Shown here piece by piece: positions 14,502 through 27,797 of a DNA stretch of 64,000 bases. Positions within the stretch are counted from its first letter, which is position 1. Each line of letters starts with the position of its first letter. The notes under the pieces are model-generated. The model was not told the DNA's origin. It did not search any database and was given only the letters and a program-made list of their open reading frames with translations. Both the position numbers and the translations under genes were made by a program. Source of the stretch: Reticulascus tulasneorum (taxonomy: Eukaryota > Ascomycota > Sordariomycetes > Glomerellales > Reticulascaceae). Location of the stretch: contig LSAX01000010.1 of the NCBI GenBank assembly GCA_001557505.1, positions 2,294,001 through 2,358,000 of the forward strand. The letters run 5' to 3'.

Positions 14502-15186
14502 CACACCGGTGCGACATGCTTGCGGTAGGACTTGGCTTTTGGAACACAGTAGAATACGTGGGGGATGAGAAAGTTCTGGGGCCTTTAATGTACGTCAAGC
14601 TTGATTTGATTATGATGATACCTGTACGTCTAAGGCGGTGGGATCACCGAGGTTTGAATGCGGTAACGATTGACGTTCATCTCGAGCGGGTGTTAACAAG
14701 TTCCAAATACTGCGCTCAAAAGGGCTGGAAGTCGCGATCAGTTTACACAGTTTTATGCAATGATCCATGATCTAGCTATGCATAGCCAGCGCCAATCGGT
14801 TGTTGAACTGTGATTGTTCTGTGGCCATCAATCTGACCACACATTGTCCAGTGTTGCGGTACATGTGTTAAAACCAGATCTACCTCCAAGACATGTGAGC
14901 ACTCCAGCAGGATATTTTAGCGAATCCTCAAAAACCCCTTGGTTATGTTCAGTACCGATTTTTGGCTCATGGTTTTCTTTTGGGTCATGCCAGGGTCTCT
15001 AAGGTAGACAGGCGCGGTGTCGATGACGTCGTTTCCACTAAACCACGGCATGTGATCAAGGCGTCGACTAAATGTCATCCTTCCCCATAACGATGATCCA
15101 CGTAGCCAGTTCACGCCATATGAATTGCACATCTGCGATCGGGGTCACTTTCTGGTTCAACTATTCAGCGTGGTGGAGAATCCAAC
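14502..15186. other. Intergenic spacer
   Basis: About 0.7 kb between two plus-strand genes, no gene or repeat seen. It should hold the promoter of the carrier gene. Confidence 0.5.
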
Positions 15187-16293
15187 ATGCTTCCGGATGG
15201 CCTTGTACAGGCCCTGGGCCATGCCTTTGCTGGTGCTGCGGGTACAGCATTCTCATCCGTTGCTGTCTATCCTCTTGACTTGGTCACAACTCGCCTGAAG
15301 GTACAGCGCCAATTACGCAAGGAGCAGGCAATATCCGAAGAAGACCAGTACCGTGGCATTCTGCAGGCTCTCAAAGCCATTACCACCCACGAGGGTGGAA
15401 TCCCAGCACTTTATGCTGGCCTGACCCAAGATATTGCCAAGTCTGTCATCGACTCATTTCTCTTCTTCCTCTTCTATACGTACTTCCGTGATAGCCGCAT
15501 TCGAAGTCGCACTCGAAGCTCCTCAGGTGGTAGATTACCCGCCCTAGAGGAATTGGCCCTAGGTGCTACCGCAGGCGCTTGCGCCAGGGCATTCACGACG
15601 CCAATCGCCAATGTTGTGACGAGAAAGCAGACTTCGGCCCTTATATCTACGAAGGAGGTGACGTCAAATTCGACCGTACGAGGTATCATAGCCTCGATGA
15701 GAGCAGAGCATGGCATTATGGGCCTCTGGTCAGGATACTCCGCGTCATTACTGCTCACGCTAAATCCAAGCATCACTTTCTTTCTCACACAAAAGCTGCG
15801 CAAAGTCCTGCTGTCAAACGTTGAGGAAGCCTCGCTGAGCGTTCAAACGACGTTTCTTCTCGCAGCTACAAGCAAGGCTGTCGCCACCAGCATAACCTAC
15901 CCCCTGCAAACCGCGAAGGCTAGGTTACAAATCTCCGGTTCGGGGATTTCTGTGCCTCGGGAGAAGGATCGACCAGCAGGAGAAATACTCGACATTCAAG
16001 AGGAATCCGCCGAACAAAAGCAAGCAGACGTTATCGCCTCAAAAAGAGCCGAGAAGGGGCACCGCCTTTGGGATGTAGCCCATAACAGTGTTTTTGCCAT
16101 CATCATTCGAATAGCCAGGTCCGAAGGCCTCCCGTCACTATATGCAGGCATCCAAGGAGAGGTGCTTAAAGGCTTCTTTAGCCACGGGTTAACCATGGTC
16201 TCCAAGAGTGTCATCCACAGATTCATTGTTCGCCTTTACCTGGTGCTGATATCACTATCAAAAAGACAACCAGTAAAGATGAAGATGCATTAA
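15187..16293 (+). CDS. Mitochondrial-carrier-family protein, PMP47/ANT1-like, 368 aa
   Basis: Single exon with three carrier repeats. The signature prolines are in YPLDLVTTRLKVQ (repeat 1), TTPIANVVTRKQTS (repeat 2) and TYPLQTAKARLQIS (repeat 3). The second repeat lacks the usual acidic residue after proline, a feature shared with peroxisomal PMP47/ANT1 carriers rather than with typical inner-membrane carriers. The loop before the last helix pair is long and charged (about residues 255-300). By family, the protein should exchange nucleotides or a related cofactor across the peroxisomal or mitochondrial membrane; localisation is inference. A second, more canonical member of this subfamily is at 61502-62695, so this copy may have a different substrate. 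Confidence 0.85.
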   Translation: MLPDGLVQALGHAFAGAAGTAFSSVAVYPLDLVTTRLKVQRQLRKEQAISEEDQYRGILQALKAITTHEGGIPALYAGLTQDIAKSVIDSFLFFLFYTYFRDSRIRSRTRSSSGGRLPALEELALGATAGACARAFTTPIANVVTRKQTSALISTKEVTSNSTVRGIIASMRAEHGIMGLWSGYSASLLLTLNPSITFFLTQKLRKVLLSNVEEASLSVQTTFLLAATSKAVATSITYPLQTAKARLQISGSGISVPREKDRPAGEILDIQEESAEQKQADVIASKRAEKGHRLWDVAHNSVFAIIIRIARSEGLPSLYAGIQGEVLKGFFSHGLTMVSKSVIHRFIVRLYLVLISLSKRQPVKMKMH

Positions 16294-16694
16294 ATAAACT
16301 CTCAGGGGTATTCTGGGCATGGTCTCTGCCTGGATGTTCCGTGTTTCGTCATGCGAATGTTAAGGCATCGAGGCTGGTCGAGTCGTTCAACGATAGCATG
16401 GAATAAGCTGCAGGCACATCCCATTCATGTGGCACCCTGAATAAAACCTTCGCCCAGGAAGGCAAAAAAGGAAACGAATAGAAAAGTATACCAGAGGAGT
16501 ATATTGTAAATGATATGGCTCGGAGGTGATCTATATGCATAATATTCAGCCGACCCAATGGCTGGCCTCCTGTAGTTATATTCAACGACCGACGACAGAG
16601 GGTATCTTTGGGGAGACATCAGTGCCGGGTTGTGATTAACTGTCAAGGTTACTGAGAATGATCATGTGCTAGGGTAGAAACATCCATATAGCAT
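16294..16694. other. Convergent intergenic spacer
   Basis: 3' flanks of the plus-strand carrier and the minus-strand NOSIP-type gene. An AATAAA-like sequence follows the carrier stop closely. Nothing else seen. Confidence 0.5.
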
Positions 16695-17830
16695 TTAGCA
16701 CTGGAACGTCACACCAGACTTCTCTACTTTGATTGCACCACCTGCCGAAAACCCTGTACCTTCACACCGGAGTTCTACTAGCCCGGGAACATTCATTTGT
16801 TGTGTCTTTGGACCAGTCTCAAGGCGGCCGGACGTGAGCTTGGTCTCGCAAACATAACAGGCCGGATCTTGGGTCGAAGAGCCCTTCTGTCCAGCAGGCG
16901 CTATGAATTTGACGACACAGCTGCGGCAGAGAACATGGCCACAGTTTATGGCTAACATAGGTCGCGAGGCATTGCCGATGGTCTTCATACAAGCGGGACA
17001 TAGGCGTTTCTGGGTATTAGTTTGTGTATCTGATTCTTCAGTAAACTTGACCAAAACCAGGGATTTCATGGCAAATGGATGAGGTCTGTCTTCCGAGGAT
17101 GCTGGGCACACTGGTGAAGCCTTGTTCTTCGGCCGAGTTTCTGGCCCCCTTTGCACCGTATCTGCATTGGGAGTTTGAGAAGGTGTCCAAAAAGACGGCA
17201 AAGTTGCCTTCAACGACTGCGAACCGTTAGTAAGTTGGGATCGAGTAAAACCACCAATTTTGCGACCTTCTCTTGATCAATTGCCTTCCTTGCCTTGAGG
17301 CGGTCCTCTTTGGCGATCCGGTCCAGTTCATCCTCGTCCAAGACAAACTTCCGTTTATTTTCAGACTTCGATACGATTACCCCCCTGTCGGATATTATTG
17401 GGCCCGTCGTGCTGAGAGGTTTTGATGACGAGTCAAGACCTGCCTGAGTCCTTTCGAACTCCTTCACCGCCCGATCTTGCGCATGAGCATCTTGACGAGC
17501 TTGTGCGTCTCGCATATCATGCTCGACGCTTTCCCTTGCTCGCTCTAGTCGCTTAATCTCCTTCTTCTGGGCCAGAAGATTCGAGAATGCACACTCCCGG
17601 CAAAATATATCGCCGTGCGAGCAAGAAACAGGATCTCTGGCCAATTCTAGGCAGAGGAAGCATGATCCGAAAGGAAGGAAGGAGTCGCGAGAGAGGCGTG
17701 CAGATGTTGAAGACCACGCGGCCTTGGCGATGTCTCTCTCGTGGGCCGTGAAAACAGATCGGCCTTCACACAAGTTAGCAGCGTGTCACCTAAGCAATGG
17801 AAATTACCCGAAATACTTACTGTGTGACAT
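16695..17830 (-). CDS. NOSIP-type RING/U-box protein, 342 aa
   Basis: Three exons: 17821-17830 (only 10 nt), 17267-17763 and 16695-17216; introns 17764-17820 and 17217-17266. The joined N-terminus reads MSHSRSVFTAHERDIAKAAW, fitting the family start MSHSK..., but shorter. The N-terminal half of a split zinc domain has CFLCLE and DPVSCSHGDIFCREC. A coiled segment follows the first cysteines. The C-terminal half contains CPACMK, the ligand pair in NCGHVLCRSC, and CYVCETK. This is the layout of nitric-oxide-synthase-interacting protein, an E3-ligase-like protein that in fungi has been linked to spliceosome and ubiquitin functions; no nitric oxide synthase is implied. The donor of the second intron (GTCGCA) is weak, but only that join restores the PSFWTPS block in phase. 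Confidence 0.87.
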
Positions 17831-18351
17831 GACGAATGCGTAATGAGTAAAGATTAGTTGCAGCGGCTTTGTGCCAGTTAAACTGCAGGATCATAGAATT
17901 ACCCAAGGTAAATAATAGGATATAAACAGCCTCCAAAGGGACCTTTTAGTTGCATGCGATTTGACATTGCGTGTTTCGTTTAGGTACAGGGGGGTCAATG
18001 GACCTTTTATTGCATATTTCCACAGTCATACAACGACAGACCCGGAAATTTTATTGAGGGACACACTCTACCTACCACTTCATCTGATTTACAGCCGGAT
18101 ACAGCAACTCTCAATGCAGCCAATGGGATTTTAAGGCACTTTATTGACGGTTTTCGTTGGATGTATTTCAGTTCTTGGGGCTATCTTCCGTGTCTGTAGC
18201 CACGGAAGCAATTTCTCGGTCCTCAGGTGTCGCATTAAGTGAACATCACCGAGGGAGACATGGGTTTTTGTTCGATTTGCATAGAATACCTGCCCCTTAC
18301 CGGATTGCCACGTCCCTGGTTCGTACAGTGACTGTCGGCCCCAGTCGGAGA
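17831..18351. other. Divergent promoter region of NOSIP-type gene and tafazzin
   Basis: About 0.5 kb between head-to-head genes. An open frame runs in front of the tafazzin ATG but has no ATG of its own. Confidence 0.5.
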
Positions 18352-19582
18352 ATGTCTGGTGCCGACCTCCGTTCCATTGGACGTAGCTTGCCATGGCGAA
18401 TAGCATCAAGCACGGTGATGGGCCTTACTGGTGCTATTTCCAAGGCCTTTTTATACGGACTCAACGACGTCCAAATCGTTGGGCTTCGGCAATTTCTTCA
18501 AGTGTTGGACCAGCGGCGTAGCCAATCCCCACAAAGGGGATTGCTCACAGGTATGTATGACGGATGGAAGACGTAGTAATAGTTGCTAACTACTATTCAA
18601 TCTGTGGAGTGTGCAACCACACAAGCGTGTAAGTCGCATCTCTTTCGTTGGGCAATAGAAACTTATAAGTTACTGCAGTTTGGATGATCCGCTGATCTGG
18701 GGTGTCTTGCCGTTGAAGTATGGCTTCGATCCTAACAGCCACCGCTGGGGACTCGGTGCTCATGATATATGTTTTAAGAACAAGTCAGTCAACAGCCTTG
18801 AAACAAAGCCAAGAACTCACATGCGTTCCAGATGGGCATCTTCCTTCTTCACCCTGGGTCAAGTTTTGCCAACCTATCGCTTGCAGCACTCTCCCCGTGG
18901 CGGTCTCTTCCAGCCTACCATGCTCCAGGCCATCCGCCTCCTCTCTAGTGAACAATCTTGTACCCCGCCCGACCTCGTGCATCCTCTGCATGCTTCAAGC
19001 GGTAATGAGGTATTTGCAGCTCCTCCCGCTCACGGAGCTCATTATAACTCTTGGGTCCATGTCTTTCCTGAGGCGTTGGTCCACCAGCACCCATCATATT
19101 CCCTCAGATACTTCAAGTGGGGAATCTCGCGGCTCATCCTGGAGAGCGACCCGGCTCCCGACTTCGTTCCAATGTTTGTAGATGGCATTAAGGACATCAT
19201 GCCTGAAGACAGAAAATGGCCACGATGGGCACCTCGAGTTGGTGCCAAGATTCGCATCTCATTCGGCGACCCGGTAAATGTAGGTGAGCTTTTTGTGGGG
19301 CAAAGAGCCCAGTGGAGACGCATGGTTGAACACGAGGAAACTCTTCTCCGTCGAAAATTATTTCTCGGGGAGACCACGGAATACCTCGGGAATGGCTCCG
19401 AAGCTGTACAGCTCCGAGTTGCAGTGGCCAGAGGGGTGAGAGATGAGGTCGAACGGGTGAGAGGAAAACTGGGCTATCCAGAAGATGATCCATCGCTGGC
19501 TCTAGCCAAAACATGGACTCGCGAACCAAACAAAAATCGCTATCAAAGCGAGGTGGACGGCAGCACCATACACAAGTCTTAG
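18352..19582 (+). CDS. TAZ1: Tafazzin, lysophospholipid acyltransferase, 357 aa
   Basis: Four exons: 18352-18550, 18610-18628, 18679-18783 and 18832-19582; the phases close exactly. The second exon is only 19 nt and encodes VCNHTSV; joined to exon 3 it gives NHTSVLDDPLIWGVLP, with the catalytic HX4D motif at His70-Asp75. Further tafazzin landmarks are GLGAHDICFKNK, FFTLGQVLPT and GGLFQPTM. Tafazzin moves acyl chains between phospholipids and lysophospholipids and remodels cardiolipin at mitochondrial membranes. The usual FPEG block reads FPEA here (residues 186-189). The start is the first ATG in a frame that is open further upstream, and the following SLPWRIASSTVMG fits the known fungal N-terminus. 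It converges with PHO85. Confidence 0.9.
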
Positions 19583-20029
19583 TTCATGAACACTACGTTT
19601 GGTCTGAGTGGACTTGGCCAACAACGCCTTTAGACAGGGAACGTCGCCAACTCATCTGTCCTGGATACGCCTCTGCAACGCGCGTATAAGAATTCAGTAT
19701 GTTGGTATCAAATTGCTGCCATTGCGCCACGGTTGGTAATCCTAACATATATACGCCGCCATCTGCTTTGATATTCCCGTCGACATAACATCTACTATCT
19801 CCACTACGACGAGCAGACGCCTGCAAATTCTTAGGAACAAGGCCAAGAGCTCATCGAGGCAGAGACACGCCGTGATGCAATTAATGGTCATGTGCGCGGC
19901 CATATCTCTCGGTCAATACAGGAAGCTAGCTTTGAGTCTCAAAACTACAGTCCACATACCCACAAGTGTTTCTGCTCGTATCAACCCTGTTCGCTAGGAC
20001 ATGCAGAAACTTGAAAGCGAGTAGAAGTA
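19583..20029. other. Convergent spacer between tafazzin and PHO85
   Basis: 3' flanks of two genes facing each other, 447 bp. Nothing coding or repeated recognised. Confidence 0.5.
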
Positions 20030-21071
20030 TTAATACCCCTCATACGAACCTTGCGTAGGCAGAGTCTGAGGATAGGCTCGAGCTTGTGCTTGCATTGCTT
20101 GCTGTTGTTGGTGTTGCTGCATGATGATGTCGTTAAACCATGGATGCTTCAAGGCCTCGTGAGCACTGATCCGCAGCTCAGGCCGAAGCTGTAGCATCCT
20201 TTGTAGCAGATCGATGCCGGTTGGGTCGATCTGCGGGAGAATTTGACGAAGGTCTTGGGTGGCATACATCTGAAAGGTTGGTTTGTATTCGGGGAATTGG
20301 GTAATGCCATTCCAGGTGCGCTCTGTCGGTGTCCCCATTATGCGGAATATCCGGACGATCTGATCTTCGTTGGTTGTGCCAGGGAAGAGTGGTCTCCCCG
20401 TATACATCTCAGCCATAATACATCCCGCCGACCATATGTCTATACTAGTGTTGTAGGTTCTGCTCCCGAGAAGAACGTCGGGGGCACGATACCATAGAGT
20501 AACGACCTCGTTGGAAAAAGTGTTGACGGGAATGCCAAAAGCTCGTGCCAAGCCGAAGTCACCCAACTTCAGCTGGCCTTTTCCGTTGATCAGAAGATTC
20601 TGCGGTTTCAGATCTCGGTGTAGGACACGGTTCTGATGGCAAAAGTCGATGCCTCGAAGTAGCTGGTACATGAAAGACTTGATTTGGTGTGGTTTGAGTG
20701 CGCCTCGGTCGCCGTGTGTGTCCATGTACTTTTTCAGGTCGCCATCCATGTACTCAAAAACTAACATGAGTTTGTTCTCAGTGTGGATCACATCGTGAAG
20801 AGCAACAATGTTCTCGTGTTTCAGCTCCTTCATCAGTGAGATCTCGCGAATGGCGGTGGATGGAGTTCCCTCCTCCGAATCAAGATGGATCTCTTTCAAC
20901 GCCACGAGTTCGCCAGTTTGCCTGTTCCGGCCTTTAAAAACCTAGGGTGCTCGAAAGTCAGGTTCTAAATCAGCTACTGGCGACGACAACCAAGGATCAT
21001 ACCGTCGCATACGTGCCCTCCCCTAGCTTCTCGAGCTGCTGGAAGGAGCTTGGGTGCCGCTTGCCATCCAT
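20030..21071 (-). CDS. PHO85: Pho85/PhoA-type cyclin-dependent kinase, 326 aa
   Basis: Two exons, 21003-21071 and 20030-20941, joined in phase 0 across a 61-bp intron. Exon 1 starts [20 protein letters not shown] with the glycine loop. The kinase has VALKEI (ATP lysine), the cyclin-binding helix PSTAIRE, the catalytic loop [14 protein letters not shown], and [10 protein letters not shown] with APD instead of APE, which is typical of Pho85. The C-terminus is a Gln-rich tail (QQHQQQQ) ending at GSYEGY. In fungi this kinase works with Pcl/Pho80 cyclins in phosphate signalling, morphogenesis and cell-cycle entry. Full length and intact. It is divergently transcribed from the septin-like gene across about 1 kb. 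Confidence 0.95.
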
Positions 21072-22034
21072 CTTGCGACGAGTTGGTCGAACAGTAGGTG
21101 GTATTCAAAGCTGCTCAATAACAGCCCTGCAGGATTGACAGCCAACCAACCGCTCAGTTGTTCGCTTATCCAAGGCAGTGTAGTCGCCAGCCTAGGATTT
21201 GAGATGGAAAAGAAGTCGGAGGCGAAAGAGCCGGAGAGATATCTATTGAGAGTTTGCGTCTAGAACCAGGAGCATGCCACAGCTTCTTCGCAACGAGCTG
21301 CCAACTAGAGGGTGATGCTAGAGTTTGAGTTCATTCGGGTCGTCTGGTCTGTCGCACAAAGTGGTGGAGGAGGTGCAAAAGAGCAAAAGCATGGGACTTA
21401 ACCTTGGTACGTTGGTACCTGTTGCTGGTGTGGTGCTGGGTGAAATGGTGGGGCGACACTGGACTACCCCGCCACCACCTCGAAGGAAGCTTCTGATCAG
21501 ATACATGCCTGCCTATCTGGAGTGGCTCCGCAGTACAAAAGCCACTAATAACCATGTGCAAGGAGAGAAGTACCCGAAATACCCTCTCTGTTCATGGGCA
21601 TGCGGATAACGTACCTCCAACCCTCCGGAGCGACCTTACTAGTTGGAGTTACAATACTTGAAAGGGCTGCAGGACGTTGGACCTCGATAGTCCGTAAGGT
21701 TGGCACAGATAACCGACTTTGCGGTTTATACTTTTACTTGCGTGCAACGGGTCCTACTGCAGTCCCCACGGATCGATCTTAGTACAGAGTACACACTTGC
21801 TGGGCTAGTACCACCAGCTACGGGTAAAGTACCGGCCAGGTAGCTTGACGACAACATTACTGCAGGGCCTGGTGACCACCCGACCCCGGCGATAAGCTCT
21901 TCTTATCATCATCAGCACGTACTTATCATAAGGTACATACCTTGGCCGCCCCCCAACATAGCAACCTAAGACTCCGTCGACAACGACCGACCAACGACAT
22001 ACCAAAGGCAATCTCATGTTGCTGCCTCCCCAAC
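21072..22034. other. Divergent promoter region of PHO85 and septin-like gene
   Basis: About 1 kb between two head-to-head genes. No frame starting at ATG looks coding. An open frame runs into the septin-like start from upstream but lacks an ATG. Confidence 0.5.
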
Positions 22035-24200
22035 ATGCGGCCCTTCCCCGGCAGCGACACTTTACCGCGAATCGCTTGTTTGGGTGACGGAACAACTGAT
22101 TCATTCGGCTCTAGCCCAACTCCCGCTCAGATAACATACGTGCTCGCTGATGAAGCAGCTGTAGAGGTTTCCACGCCCCAGCAATCTCCGAGCTCTTTTC
22201 GTGTGCGAGATCATGGGAAACTTGCTCATAGTTCACCGAACGGCTTGGCTGGCCTAGGCCAAGATAGCAATATCTGTTACAGTCCCCAACTCGACGATCG
22301 CCGCGCTGGGCTGCACTCAGCTTCCACCTCTTCCCTCAATTCCAACACAAGCCGGAGCCCGGTTCCGCCGCTGGCGTCTCGAATCATGACCCCATTGATG
22401 TTGGGAGTATCGGGTCCGAGCTCCGCGGTCAGCAGTGGCTCCTCTCGTCGGAACTCCCTGACGGGGTCGTTTTCTGAGTACCCAGAAAGTTACATCATGA
22501 GTGTTGCGGAGGATTCGGACCAAGGAAAATCACAGGAACCGAGCACAGCCTATGGAACTCCTCAGCTCATCATGCCAACAATCACAGTCCCAAGCCGCAG
22601 GCCGTTTACCGATGTGGGCAAATCCCTGGGCAGACTAAAAGTCCTGATTGCGGGGAACTCAGGTATTGAATTGCAAATTCCTCCTTTTTCAAAATCTACT
22701 TGCTAATGGAAGACACGACTATAGGCCTGGGCAAAACGTCCCTATTGCGCGCAATTGTCCAATCTTGTGAACATATTGTTCATGTTGATCCAATCGCCTC
22801 AACACAAACGCTCGCACCGAGTTTATATGGGCCAAACTCAAAGTTGAAAGCTCGACAGCTTCGGCAGGCAACATTGCAGATCTCGGAAATATATGCCAGC
22901 ACAAAGCCATACCCACCATGGTGGACGGAATCAGATCACCCGGACCCAGTTATGCGCAGAAAAAATGTCGAGAACGGAGTTTTAGACAGAAACATATGCC
23001 TTGTTGACACCCCAGGCTATCAGATGTCTTCCAACGTAGGTCACAGTCATAACATTGAAACTTTCCCAGTCTGACAACTTAGGCAACGGATGTGATCTCA
23101 AGGACCACTCAGTATATAGAGTCTCATTTGCGAAAGAACATAATGCACACTTTGACCGACTCAGAACTTCTAAATACTCTTGTTGGGAGTGGCGGCTTAC
23201 TTGTGGATGCTGTGCTATACATGATTTCGAGCACGGGTGAGTCTCCTATCGGGCAAAGCAATCAGTGGTAGCGACTCACTAGTATGCAGGACTTACCTCG
23301 ACTGACCTACAGTTTCTTCGTCAACTGGAAACCCTGACGAATGTCATTCCTCTTCTGGCCCATGCCGATGCATTGTCCTCAGAAACCATCACTTCTAGCA
23401 AGGAGATCATTGCGCAGGAGCTCAAGCAGGCCGGCATCAACATCTTTGCTTTCGCCGATGTCGACCCGAAATATACTGCTGCGCCTCTTGTGTACGCTGT
23501 ATCAACTGCCACCGCCTCGGACCCCGATGTCATGGATGCCAGCCTCCTCATGGGCTCTGATTATCTCCAACCCCTTGTACCCACGGATTTGACTTGTCTA
23601 TTGAGGAAGATGTTCTGCCAAGACGGTAGTTCCTGGCTTCGTCATTCGGCGGCCAGAAAGCTTTTGAAGTGGCGGAAGGTGCACGGACGAGAGATTCATG
23701 CCTTTTCGACACGGCCTCTGGGGGCTTTCTCGGCATCACCAAGTTATGAAGAGGTGGTTGCGCCGTCCTTCGGGGCAACTACATCACTCGCAGTTGCTTG
23801 CCTTGCGGATCACACCCATCGCGAGGAGCGGCTGGCACAAATTCGCCTAGCGAACTGGGCCGCAGATCTGCAACGCAGTCTAGCCAACGAACGGGCCCAT
23901 TACGAAAAGCTGGCCATGGAACAGAGATCAGTCTGGCTGGAAGAAAAACTCCGCGAACACACGCGGTCTACTTGCGATATGACTTTGACGCGATTACATG
24001 GCCAGCGGCGGAAAGTCTGCAGCGATGGCATTCTTAGGCATGACTCAAAGCAGAGTCTTTCATGCCGATCGTTGCCTCATCAAGACCCTTTGGGATTGTT
24101 GCAACTGGGTTCTTGTCTCAACCGAAAAGGCTGGTATGCATTTGAAGTTGTTGGGAGTTTAGGTATCTTGGGGAGTTTTGCCGTTTGGCTTCTCGTTTAA
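22035..24200 (+). CDS. Septin-like GTPase with predicted C-terminal tail anchor, 667 aa
   Basis: Four exons: 22035-22662, 22725-23035, 23083-23236 and 23290-24200; the phases close exactly. Residues 1-195 are Ser/Pro-rich and probably disordered. The septin-type G domain starts near 195: P-loop GNSGLGKT at 207-214 (split by intron 1), DTPG at 304-307, and the septin block SSTGLTSTDLQFLRQL. The base-recognition motif reads LLAHAD rather than the usual AKAD. A long insert separates the switch region from this block. After the domain comes a charged coiled segment (about 560-610). The last 22 or so residues, from WYAFEVVG to AVWLLV, are hydrophobic and run to the stop. This suggests a tail-anchored membrane protein, unlike the classical septins. 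GTP hydrolysis and filament formation are not shown by sequence. Confidence 0.85.
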
Positions 24201-24686
24201 GTTGCCAAGACTAGGTGTTGGTTATTGATAGTCCTAGTAAGGATGAGGCTGCACTGGTGCAATCCAGGTTAGATTTAAAGAATTATGATACTCCAGCAAT
24301 AGAGATAGGAATCTAAGAACGCCATATACCCAAATTAAGCCAAAGCACCGCATAAGGAAACCCCGTCTCAACGTGTGCCCGATCAAGAATTCGTATGCAG
24401 GGAAACAACTTTCAGGACCATTCAAGAGGTGGTCCGCGCGCTCATAGTGACATCCCTAGCCGCGCGCTAAAGCACGGACTACTCAGGAAACTGTCCCTTT
24501 GTTACTCCATAATTTTCTCTTGACGACCTTTACATCTTCTTTACAACATTACAGTGGTGCCAAAGAACGACCAAAAGCAGGCACTGACCTCACATCCTCG
24601 TTCGTGATATCATAAGTGGTTTCTCAACCGCTTAACACGACCGATCTGGTGACCACTGCCTCAGCACAGGATCTCAGACACGCGCA
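24201..24686. other. Intergenic spacer, promoter of poly(A) polymerase
   Basis: About 0.5 kb, no gene or repeat seen. Confidence 0.5.
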
Positions 24687-26806
<2,120 letters not shown>

Positions 26807-27797
26807 CGAGTAGCCGGTTTCTATCTAAGCTTGCGATGCGGAGCTTCCAAATCTGTCCATGTGACTTCCTCTTCATCAAAGATGCGGCCAACTCTGGTCA
26901 TCTCGATGAATCCAGTTTGCCCATGCCTCCAATCACTTTCTCCACTAACCGAATGCCCAAGAGTTCAGGAACTGCTCGTTGAATATTCAACCTCTACTGG
27001 CTAACGTGCTGTTGCATTCCCAAGAAACTTTTGAGTGATGTGGCTAGCATCTTGCCCGTGAACTGGTCCAGCCCAGCGATAAGGCAAGATGGGTCGTGAA
27101 AAGAATTGACTGACGACAATCAAGTACTATGGCGCACAAGTCTTCGGTACGTTGCTTACGACGGTCCGCCGTATTCGGGTTAGGCTGTGGTCGTGAACTA
27201 CTAAAATGAAGCAGTCAACAAGCTCTAGATTCCGTGACCATGGAGGACGCCTAGAGGTGGATGCACTTCGTATGCGGTCAACCTTAATGTTGATCATCCT
27301 GGGTTTATTTGGGGTGGTCGCGGCTTGGACTGCCTCATTTGATTAGAATCATACGGTTACCATGTATCTAGACATTGGCATTCATTAGCAACCAAACAGA
27401 CGTTACCTCTACGAAACGTAATATCCCAAATCGTTTGGCTAAAATAGGCGAGATGCGGACTACTTGAAACATAACCTTCCGGTTGGACTGGTATTTGTGT
27501 CCACTCTATGGCTTATACGACTGGATAGCAACCGCGAATGCTGTGTCTGTTCTACAAACCCGAAGTGCAATACGCTGGAGACCGGATCTTGGAATAATCC
27601 GTAGATACACGGTGTACTTATTTTTGTCAAGGACCAAAGCCCGAGCCCCTTTTATTGCTCCATGCACGTGTGTTGTAAACTGCTCAACAAATGGGAGATA
27701 AAGCTCTTCTTTTAATCCGACACAATGGAACCATAATTCGAGGGCAGGGGAACCAGCTGGCACCGTCTTCTGGTCCCATCTCACGAAGCAACTACGG
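26807..27797. other. Convergent spacer between PAP1 and DML1
   Basis: About 1 kb of 3' flanking DNA. The short frames are not convincing and I saw no repeat. Confidence 0.5.
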
